Shown piece by piece: positions 6,573 to 13,306 of a stretch of 26,236 nt of DNA (its first letter is position 1; every line of letters begins with the position of its first letter). The DNA is from JBGSYN01 sp041750975. GTDB taxonomy: Bacteria > Pseudomonadota > Alphaproteobacteria > Geminicoccales > Geminicoccaceae. The stretch is from contig JBGSYN010000042.1 of assembly GCA_041750975.1 (NCBI GenBank), forward strand, positions 1-26,236, in the 5' to 3' direction. The position numbers and the translations under genes are program-made. The notes beneath the pieces were generated by a model that did not search any database, was not told the origin of the DNA, and saw nothing but the letters and a program-made list of their open reading frames with translations.

Positions 6573-7820
6573 TTAGGCCTTTGCTGATCGGCCTTCGGCA
6601 AGATGACCGTAGAGCCGCACCAGGGGGGTCGCGGTGATGCCGTGCAGGAGGATGGAAACGAAAGCGATCAGGCTGGCGATCTCCCATACCGTATCATCGC
6701 CCGTCTCATGCGCTGCCAGCATCGCGTAAAGGGTCGTGGCGACGCCGATCGGTCCGAACCAGCCCATCATGAGAATGTCGTCGCGGGTCCGCGTGGCCGG
6801 CAACCATCGGGCGAGCAGAAACAGGACCGGAAGACGGCGCAGCAGCAGGATCGCAAACGCCAGCGCCAGTGCCGGCCAACCCCATTCAGTCCAGGCCTGC
6901 CAGGGCAGTACCGCGCCGATCAGCACGAAGACCGGCAGATCGAAGAACCGGCCGATGGCTGCCTGGCTATGCTCGTGGCGGGTCTGTTCCCTGGTGACGT
7001 AGCGGTTCAGCATGAGCCCGGCGGTGAAGACGGCGAGGACGCCGTCGCCGCCGATCAGTTTGACCCCGGCAAGGGTCGTCAGCGCCAGGCTGAGGCCGAC
7101 GGTGAGGATCGAATGGCGCTCCGAGAACGGCTGCCGGATCGACCAATCGAGGACGTGAGCTGCGGCCCAGCCGATCGCCAGACCGAGCAGCGCCGATCCG
7201 ACAATCTCCCAGAGCAACACAAGCCCGAGCCAATGGCCGATCGCGTCGCCTTGTGACCGTGTCATCAGCGATACCGGCAGCATCACCAGAAGCAGCGCTA
7301 GTCCGTCATTGGCGCCGCTCTCGGCCGAGAGCAGATGACGTACCCGTTCCGGCAGGCTCTTTTCAGCGAGCTTGCCGCTGACGACGGTGGCGGCGATGAC
7401 CGGATCGGTCGGTGAGACGACGGCGCCGATCAAAAGCGCCATCAACAGCGAAACGGGAAGAAACCAAAGGGTCAAAACGCTGCCGATGAGCCAGATCAAC
7501 GGCATGCCGCAGACAAGCAGGATCAGAAGCTCGCGCCCATGGCTTATCTCATAGGCCTCGGGCAGTCGGAGAGCAGCGCCCATGACGGCCAATGCCAGTG
7601 TAACCCGGGCGACTTCGATGACGACGGTGTCGCGGGCAACGGGCAGCGCCGCGAAATCGATGATGTGGAACGCCGCCGGTCCGATGGCGATGCCGATCAA
7701 GGTGCACAGCAGACTTTCGCTGGCCCAGAGCCGGTTCTTGACGTACCCGGCGACGAGCCCGAACACGAGCACCACGGCGCCGATAGTGAGGATAACGAGG
7801 TTGGGGTCAGGCTGCGTCAC
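6573..7820 (-). CDS. Cation/proton antiporter, CPA1 (NhaP-like) family
   Basis: This is a polytopic inner-membrane protein of 415 residues, about the usual length for a transport domain without a cytosolic extension. The signature segments are GAVVSPTDPV (ion-path region), LLSAESGANDGLA (the Asn-Asp pair of electroneutral CPA1 exchangers) and MGWFGPIGVATTLY. It should exchange Na+ or K+ for H+ to control pH and salt. The start is GTG at 7820 (MTQPDPN); a GGAGAG lies about 18 bp upstream, rather far, so the start is not certain. It follows gmhA by 93 bp on the same strand and may be read through from the heptose operon, but a functional link is not evident. Confidence 0.88.
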   Translation of the reverse strand: MTQPDPNLVILTIGAVVLVFGLVAGYVKNRLWASESLLCTLIGIAIGPAAFHIIDFAALPVARDTVVIEVARVTLALAVMGAALRLPEAYEISHGRELLILLVCGMPLIWLIGSVLTLWFLPVSLLMALLIGAVVSPTDPVIAATVVSGKLAEKSLPERVRHLLSAESGANDGLALLLVMLPVSLMTRSQGDAIGHWLGLVLLWEIVGSALLGLAIGWAAAHVLDWSIRQPFSERHSILTVGLSLALTTLAGVKLIGGDGVLAVFTAGLMLNRYVTREQTRHEHSQAAIGRFFDLPVFVLIGAVLPWQAWTEWGWPALALAFAILLLRRLPVLFLLARWLPATRTRDDILMMGWFGPIGVATTLYAMLAAHETGDDTVWEIASLIAFVSILLHGITATPLVRLYGHLAEGRSAKA

Positions 7821-7913
7821 GAAACTACGATCTTGTCTCTCCTAAGCCGCCCAACCGCGAGCAAAGAGGTTCGTTTCGCGTCAGGCGATACTCACCGCAC
7901 CCGCGCCATCGGC

Positions 7914-8495
7914 TCACCCCATCAGGCGGGTTTCGATCCGGGCGCAGAGATAGTGATAGAGGCAGACATGGACCTGCTGGATCAGCGGGGTCGAGCGCGA
8001 CGGCACCGCCAGGAGATGGTCGGAGAGTGATGCCAGCTTGCCGCCGCCCGCGCCGGTAAGCGCGATGGTCGCCATGCGGATGGCGCGGGCCTCCTCGAAC
8101 GCGTCGACCACATTGCCTGAATTGCCCGAGGTGCTGAGGCCGATCAGGGTGCCGCCGGGCTCGCCGTAGGCCTCGACCTGGCGGGCGAAGACCGTATCGA
8201 AGCTGTAATCGTTGCTCCAGGCGGTGAGCACAGCAGGATTGTCAGCCAGGCAGATGCATTTGAGGGCCTTGCGCTCCTTGAGAAAACGGCCGACCAGCTC
8301 GCCGGTGATGTGCAAGGCATCCGAAGCCGAGCCGCCATTGCCGCAGACCAGCAGCGCCTTGCCGTTCTCGAGCGTGCTGCAGCAGGCATCGATCGCAGCT
8401 CCCATGACGGCCTCGTCGAGGCTCTGGATGGTCTGGTCGATGATGTCCTTCGAGACGGTGAGAAAATCATGCAGACCGGTATCGAATGCGCTCAT
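7914..8495 (-). CDS. gmhA: Phosphoheptose isomerase (sedoheptulose 7-phosphate isomerase)
   Basis: This 193-residue SIS-domain enzyme converts sedoheptulose 7-phosphate to D-glycero-D-manno-heptose 7-phosphate, the first step of heptose nucleotide synthesis. The match is strong: LVCGNGGSASDA (49-60), HITGELVGRFLKERKAL (62-78; His62 and Glu66 in the zinc/catalytic region), LTAWSNDYSFDTVFARQVEA, GLSTSGNSGNV (119-129) and LIQQVHVCLYH. Length is normal. It is the last heptose gene in transcription order, 49 bp after hddA. The protein is cytoplasmic and probably a tetramer as in the known family. Confidence 0.96.
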   Translation of the reverse strand: MSAFDTGLHDFLTVSKDIIDQTIQSLDEAVMGAAIDACCSTLENGKALLVCGNGGSASDALHITGELVGRFLKERKALKCICLADNPAVLTAWSNDYSFDTVFARQVEAYGEPGGTLIGLSTSGNSGNVVDAFEEARAIRMATIALTGAGGGKLASLSDHLLAVPSRSTPLIQQVHVCLYHYLCARIETRLMG

Positions 8496-8544
8496 GGGTC
8501 ATGCTCTCCGCAACATGGATGGGGGCTATTGCAGGTCCGGTGGA

Positions 8545-9567
8545 TTACTGAACCATGGTTGCATATTCGGGGGTCCCGCTTTCGGGCTCATAGACGACGA
8601 CCTTGCTGCCGGGGCTGCCGACCCGAAAGCCCACCTCGGTGAGACTGTTGAGTCGGTCGCGAATGGCCTGATGCTTGGCGGGCTCGGCGAAGATCAGCAT
8701 GAAGCCGCCACCGCCGGCACCGAGCAGTTTGCCGCCGACAGCACCGGCGCTGCGGGCCTCCTCATAGATCTCGTCGATCGCCGTCGTCGAGACCTCCTGC
8801 GCGAGCTGGCGTTTCAGGGTCCAGGATTCGTGCAGCAGCTCGCCGAATTCGGTAATCGGCTGGCCGGTGTTCTGGAGGATCTCCAGGCCCTGATCGACCA
8901 TGGCGCGCATTGCGTGAAGCTGGCGCTCGCGGGCGTGCAGGTTCTGGATCTTCTTCTCGGCCACGGTCGAAGCGATGCGCGAGAATCCCGTAAAGAACAG
9001 CATGAGATGCCGGTTGAACTCTGCTGTCCTGGCCTGGGGCATGATGACCGGCGTGACGTCGAAGCTGGCATCGGTGCGAAACTCGATGACATTGGTGCCA
9101 CCGAGAGCTGCCCAGATCTGATCCTGGTTGCCGACGCTCTCGCCGATCACCCGCTGCTCGATGCGGATCGCCTCATTGGCAAGATAGGAGGGTGCGGACA
9201 TCCGGCCCTGATGCGCCCTGAGCGCGTTAATCAATCCCACCGTGAATGAGGAACTGGAGCCGAGGCCGGAGCGGGCCGGAAGGTCGGCGTCGTGGTGGAT
9301 CTCGAGGCCGGTCTCGACCTTGAATTCCTGTAGCACGGCCCGCACCGCCGGATGCTGGATATCCTCCAGCGCATTGACGCTCTCGACCTTCGAATAGACG
9401 ATCTTGTGGCGGTGGTCGAAGAAGGGCGGCAGGGTGCGGAGCGAGATATAGCAATATTTGTCGATGGCGGTGCCGAGCACGGCACCGCCATTCTTCTCGA
9501 ACCAGGTCGGATAGTCGGTGCCGCCACCGAAAAACGAAATCCGGAACGGTGTGCGGGTAATAATCAT
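8545..9567 (-). CDS. hddA: D-glycero-alpha-D-manno-heptose 7-phosphate kinase (GHMP family)
   Basis: This is a 340-residue GHMP kinase that phosphorylates the anomeric carbon of D-glycero-D-manno-heptose 7-phosphate to the alpha-1,7-bisphosphate. It begins MIITRTPFRISFFGGGTDYP, characteristic of HddA-type sugar kinases; motif 2 is PARSGLGSSSSF (97-108) and motif 3 is GGKLLGAGGGGF (278-289). The ATG at 9567 overlaps the stop of hddC by four bases (ATGA), so I prefer it to longer in-frame starts lying inside hddC. A similar family makes L-fucose 1-phosphate, but the neighbours gmhA, gmhB and hddC make the heptose role the best reading. Confidence 0.93.
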   Translation of the reverse strand: MIITRTPFRISFFGGGTDYPTWFEKNGGAVLGTAIDKYCYISLRTLPPFFDHRHKIVYSKVESVNALEDIQHPAVRAVLQEFKVETGLEIHHDADLPARSGLGSSSSFTVGLINALRAHQGRMSAPSYLANEAIRIEQRVIGESVGNQDQIWAALGGTNVIEFRTDASFDVTPVIMPQARTAEFNRHLMLFFTGFSRIASTVAEKKIQNLHARERQLHAMRAMVDQGLEILQNTGQPITEFGELLHESWTLKRQLAQEVSTTAIDEIYEEARSAGAVGGKLLGAGGGGFMLIFAEPAKHQAIRDRLNSLTEVGFRVGSPGSKVVVYEPESGTPEYATMVQ

Positions 9568-10304
9568 GTCGTGGTTCCCATCTTCTGGCGGGCGGCGGCG
9601 ATGATGTGGGGGGCGAGAGCCAGGCTTTCCGGCGTGCCGATATCGACGAATTCGGCATCGCTGCGAACGGCCATGATGGTGCCAGGTTCCAGCGCTTCCA
9701 ACAGATCGCGCTCGAGCGAGCACTTCTGCCGGGTTTTCAGGCGATCGAGCAAGTGTCGCTGAAAGAGATAGATGCCGCCATTGATCCAGGCTTCGCCGCT
9801 GGCCTCGCCCTTTTCCTCGAAGTGCCGGATGCGGTCGTCCCGGTCGAGGACGAGGCGGCCATAACGGCTCGCATCCTCGACCCTGACGGCCAGGAGTGCG
9901 GCCTCGTTCGGCAGAGCTGTGGCCGTCATCACGAACGCCCGGAGATCGGCGCCGACAAAGGTGTCGCCGTTCATGACGAGGAACGGATCCGAGCGCAGCA
10001 GGCGGCTGGTGTTGACGAGAGCGCCTCCCGTCCCCAGAGGTTCGGGCTCGATCGAGGTGACGATGTCGAGACCGTCCAAGGGGCTCCGCTCGAGATGGGC
10101 CTCGACCTGCTCCGCCATGACTCCCAATGCCAGAATGATCCGCCGCGCGCCCTGCTCGTGCAGGAACGCCAGGAGGTGATCGAGGAACGGCCGGTCGCCG
10201 ACGGGTGCGAGGATCTTCGGACGATCGTGGACGACGGAGCGCAACCGCGTGCCGAGCCCGCCCGCCAGGACGACGATATCGATATCTGCAAGCTCTGCGT
10301 CCAA
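9564..10304 (-). CDS. hddC: D-glycero-alpha-D-manno-heptose 1-phosphate guanylyltransferase
   Basis: This 246-residue nucleotidyltransferase has the sugar-nucleotide pyrophosphorylase signature LAGGLGTRLR (13-22), RPK at 28-30 and the metal-binding NGDT at 112-115, then WINGGIYLF. In this operon it most likely joins GTP and heptose 1-phosphate to make GDP-D-glycero-alpha-D-manno-heptose. The nucleotide (GTP rather than ATP, CTP or TTP) is inferred from the pairing with an HddA-type kinase, not from a motif. The start is TTG at 10304 with no strong ribosome site; no better upstream start is visible. It lies 92 bp after gmhB and overlaps hddA by 4 bp. Confidence 0.88.
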   Translation of the reverse strand: MDAELADIDIVVLAGGLGTRLRSVVHDRPKILAPVGDRPFLDHLLAFLHEQGARRIILALGVMAEQVEAHLERSPLDGLDIVTSIEPEPLGTGGALVNTSRLLRSDPFLVMNGDTFVGADLRAFVMTATALPNEAALLAVRVEDASRYGRLVLDRDDRIRHFEEKGEASGEAWINGGIYLFQRHLLDRLKTRQKCSLERDLLEALEPGTIMAVRSDAEFVDIGTPESLALAPHIIAAARQKMGTTT

Positions 10305-10396
10305 TGATCGAAGGTCCCGCTGCGATCCGATGAATGGAATGCTGGTCGCGCCTTTAGGCTTTGTGCCCGACTACCGCAAGCCGCACGGCCTGCCAC

Positions 10397-11026
10397 TCAG
10401 CCCATTGTCGCGGCGAACCGGCGAAGCTCCACAGCCGCCTCCCCGAGGCTGAACACGGTTCGGGCGTCGGCATTCTCGGGCAATTTCGGGGCCGCATCGC
10501 CGCTCGCGAGCAACAGCAACCGGCCAAGTCCCGCTGCCTTGCCGGCCTCGATGTCGCTCAGCCGATCGCCGATCAGCATGGACCGCCCCGGCAACAGGTT
10601 GAAGTGGTCGCAAGCCGCTTCGATCATGCCGGGGCGGGGCTTGCGCCAGTCATGCGAACGACGGTAGGGGCCGATCCCAGCGGTCGGGTGCACCGGACAA
10701 TAGTAGACCCGATCGGTAGTCGCACCCGCTTCGTCGAGCCGCTCGAGCATCCATCGGGTGAACTCCCGAAAAATGTCCTCGCTGTAATAACCGCGGCCGA
10801 TCCCCGCCTGATTGGTGACGACGACGATCCGAAAGCCGAGATCCCGCGCCATGCCGATCAGGCCGAAGATCCCTTCGACGAAGTCGCATCGAGCGGCCTC
10901 ATGGACATAGCCGTAATCGATATTGACCACGCCGTCGCGGTCGAGGAACAGGCAAGGCTGACCCTCGGGGGACGGTGTCGGGACGGTGCCGGCCGGATCG
11001 ACCCACCAACGAGGCGCATCGGTCAT
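10397..11026 (-). CDS. gmhB: D-glycero-D-manno-heptose 1,7-bisphosphate 7-phosphatase (HAD family)
   Basis: This 209-residue HAD phosphatase removes the C7 phosphate from heptose 1,7-bisphosphate. LFLDRDGVVN (27-36) carries the nucleophile and acid/base aspartates, VVTNQAGIGRGYY (69-81) is motif II, WRKPRPGM (127-134) carries the conserved lysine and LIGDRLSDIEAG (151-162) is motif IV. The ATG at 11026 overlaps the glycosyltransferase stop by 4 bp (ATGA), favouring it over an 18-residue longer form. In E. coli GmhB a structural zinc is held by CPHH...CDC; here the segments are CPVHP and SHDWRKP, so that site is largely missing. Anomer preference (alpha expected here) cannot be read. Confidence 0.93.
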   Translation of the reverse strand: MTDAPRWWVDPAGTVPTPSPEGQPCLFLDRDGVVNIDYGYVHEAARCDFVEGIFGLIGMARDLGFRIVVVTNQAGIGRGYYSEDIFREFTRWMLERLDEAGATTDRVYYCPVHPTAGIGPYRRSHDWRKPRPGMIEAACDHFNLLPGRSMLIGDRLSDIEAGKAAGLGRLLLLASGDAAPKLPENADARTVFSLGEAAVELRRFAATMG

Positions 11027-12174
11027 CGCGTTTGGAGCTTCGTGTAGATGCCGGTGCAGATCTGGGCGAACTCGTGCCATGACGGGATGAGCGATTTCAA
11101 GGCTTGGCTTCGTTCCGCCCAGCGCGACCGTGTGGCGGCATCGCCGATCAGCTCCTCGAGTGCGCTCGTGAGCGCTCCGACATCGCCCGGCGGCACCAGG
11201 CGGATGTGGTCCTTCGCCGGATATTCGGCGAAGGTGCCGATGGCACTGGCGATCACCGGCTTGCCGAACTGGCTGGCGCAGGCGAAGGCACCGCTCGCGT
11301 CGATCTCGCGATAGGGAAAGACGACGATGTCGGCCTCCTCGATCCGGTGGGCCAGATCCGCATCGGGCAGCAGGCGAAGGTCGAAGGTGACCATGTCGTC
11401 GATCCCGGCGGTCCGGATCTGCGCTCGGATATCGTCGAGACTGATGAACGGTTTGCCCGCGATCACCACCCGGAAATCGCGCCGTCGCTTGGCGAGTTCG
11501 ATCGCCGCATCGATCAGGATATCGATGCCTTTATAGGTCTTGAGCCCGCCGAACAGCAAAATATTGAAGGGCTGCTCCGGGTTGTTCGCCGCCTTTGCCT
11601 CGTCGCCGGCGTTCGGCCGCGGCAGATAGACCGCCGGATGCTGGATCAGCGAATAGCGGCCGGCCTCGATGTGCATCGATCGCAGATAGGCTTCGGTGCT
11701 TTGAGTGTGCGGAATGAAATGAGAGACGTGCTCGAAGACGCGTTCCGGCGTGGCCTGCATCAGCTTCGAACTGGCGCCGCCATGCCATGCCACCGAGTTG
11801 TGCACGGTGAGGACCAGGGGTGCGCGGCGGCCTAAACTCTTAAAGAAATAATTGTCGATCGAAGGCAGCACGATCCATTGGAAATGGACGATGTCCGGCT
11901 TCTCGCGATCGACCATTCGGATCAGCCGGGCCATGTCGACGCCATGCTCGAGGCCCTTGAGCGTCAGTGCTTTGGGACCGAACGCGGCACGCGCCCGCTC
12001 GGCCAGGCGATAGAACAAAGGCTCGATCCGGTATCTGCCCGGCCGCAGCTCCTCTTCCTCGCGCAGCTCTCGCCCGATCAGCGTCACCTCATGGCCGACC
12101 TCGCCGAGGGCGTGGCAGAACTGAGTATCATAGAGCAGTCCGAAGTAAGACTGATCGACGACGAAAATTTTCAT
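11023..12174 (-). CDS. Glycosyltransferase, GT4-like (GT-B fold)
   Basis: This is a 383-residue cytoplasmic or membrane-associated transferase. The N-terminal Rossmann half starts MKIFVVDQSYFG and includes DIVHFQW and LVLTVHN; the C-terminal half has ILLFGGLKTYKGIDILIDA (206-223) with the donor-binding KG, and ADIVVFPYREIDASGAF (281-297) followed by GKPVIAS, the region that holds the donor ribose/phosphate in GT4 enzymes. The ATG at 12174 has GGGGAA upstream. It is the promoter-proximal gene of the heptose operon and overlaps gmhB by 4 bp, so transfer of heptose from GDP-heptose to a surface glycan is the likely job. Acceptor and linkage are unknown. Confidence 0.87.
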   Translation of the reverse strand: MKIFVVDQSYFGLLYDTQFCHALGEVGHEVTLIGRELREEEELRPGRYRIEPLFYRLAERARAAFGPKALTLKGLEHGVDMARLIRMVDREKPDIVHFQWIVLPSIDNYFFKSLGRRAPLVLTVHNSVAWHGGASSKLMQATPERVFEHVSHFIPHTQSTEAYLRSMHIEAGRYSLIQHPAVYLPRPNAGDEAKAANNPEQPFNILLFGGLKTYKGIDILIDAAIELAKRRRDFRVVIAGKPFISLDDIRAQIRTAGIDDMVTFDLRLLPDADLAHRIEEADIVVFPYREIDASGAFACASQFGKPVIASAIGTFAEYPAKDHIRLVPPGDVGALTSALEELIGDAATRSRWAERSQALKSLIPSWHEFAQICTGIYTKLQTR

Positions 12175-12355
12175 TCATTCCCCGAAACCGTTGGAGCCGA
12201 AACGCGCGGGCGCCCATGCGATAGTTCGGATCTTCCGGTTCGCCAAGCCGGAAGGGAGGCGATCGCGTTGCGGTCCCGGCGAATTGGTTCGTCGGCGCGC
12301 GGGATTAAGCGTTCGGTAATTTCATTATAGTACAAGTCAGGGCTGCAGAACCGCG
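12175..12355. promoter_or_regulatory. Divergent intergenic region between heptose operon and FecR gene
   Basis: These 181 bp separate the starts of the glycosyltransferase (-) and FecR (+) genes and must hold promoters for both unless they are read from elsewhere. The only visible candidate is TATAGT (12326-12331) within an AT-rich patch, 24 bp before the FecR ATG, with no good -35 partner. I see no clear operator palindrome. Confidence 0.4.
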
Positions 12356-13303
12356 ATGAGGTGGCAGACCGTGATTGTTCGCGATCGACGGCGTTGGGTG
12401 TTCATGTTGGGGCTTTCAGGACTGCTCGCGGTAGCCGCGGTCTGGGCTCATCAGGGGCCGTTGTGGAGCCATGACAATGCGCCGGCGGCAGGCCGATCAT
12501 GGGCTGTACTCGACGTCGTCGGGACGGCAAGTCATCGGCAATCCGACGAATCGCCCTGGGTCCCGCTGGCTCGGAATGGGGGCATCGGCGCCGGCGCGCA
12601 GATCCGCGTAGGGAGCGGGTCCGAACTCGTCATCGCCGATGCGGGTGACGTCGTGACGATAGGGGAGCGCAGCTATCTGCAGCTGCCACTCGACACCACG
12701 CCGGACCGTTCGGGCCTGATCCAGCAACGCGGGCGCGTCCACTATGAGATCGAAAGCGTCCCATCCCGGCGATTCGGGGTCGACACACCTTATCTGACCA
12801 TCACAGTGAAGGGTACGGCCTTCATCGTCGATGTCGACGATCGAGAAGTCGACGTCGGCGTCGAGCGGGGGCGCGTAGAGGTCGACAGCCCGGACGGACG
12901 CTACAGCATTGCCTTGAACCAGGGACAGCGGGCTCGCAAACCCGTTGAGACGGATGCCCCACTCGAATTTCTTGCGCATCCGGGCGCTGCGCCGGAAATG
13001 GTTGCAGCGCTGCCGGCCGGGAGCGGAAATCGACACCGCGCATCGGCTCGAACCGATTTCTCATCGGCAGCCGACGGTGCTGCGAATGTTCGACATCATG
13101 ACGATCCTTTTATCCGAAGGGACGAGGGGAAAAGTGAGCACGACGATCGATCCTCGAGCCTGGGCGGTGGCGATGTCGCGACGATGGCACTTTCGGCCAT
13201 TGCCGCTGCCTTAGCCGTGATCTTCGTCGCCACGCTGTTCGCAGCAGTGGCGACCCGGCTGCGGACCAATGACAAGAGAAAGCATAGTGCCGGCCGCATT
13301 TGA
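12356..13303 (+). CDS. FecR-domain membrane protein
   Basis: This 315-residue protein has a basic N-terminus and a membrane segment (about 15-31), an outside FecR domain (about 48-200) and a second membrane segment near the C-terminus (about 276-300). The FecR domain shows IGAGAQIRVGSGSELVIADAG, a GRVHYEI turn and FGVDTPYLTITVKGTAFIVDV with a following VERGRVEV strand. In classical systems FecR relays a signal from an outer-membrane receptor to an ECF sigma factor, but no sigma factor or TonB receptor is adjacent. Instead the CHASE2 gene starts 3 bp downstream, a partnership I know from other proteobacteria, so it probably feeds an envelope signal to that protein. Confidence 0.85.
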   Translation: MRWQTVIVRDRRRWVFMLGLSGLLAVAAVWAHQGPLWSHDNAPAAGRSWAVLDVVGTASHRQSDESPWVPLARNGGIGAGAQIRVGSGSELVIADAGDVVTIGERSYLQLPLDTTPDRSGLIQQRGRVHYEIESVPSRRFGVDTPYLTITVKGTAFIVDVDDREVDVGVERGRVEVDSPDGRYSIALNQGQRARKPVETDAPLEFLAHPGAAPEMVAALPAGSGNRHRASARTDFSSAADGAANVRHHDDPFIRRDEGKSEHDDRSSSLGGGDVATMALSAIAAALAVIFVATLFAAVATRLRTNDKRKHSAGRI

Positions 13304-13306
13304 CGT

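Noticed and set aside
8212..9249. 345-codon open frame on the + strand
   Set aside because: It overlaps gmhA and hddA, whose motifs are unmistakable, and shows no recognisable protein sequence.
9606..10307. 233-codon open frame on the + strand
   Set aside because: It is antisense to hddC, which has the LAGGLGTRLR and NGDT motifs; the antisense product has no motif.
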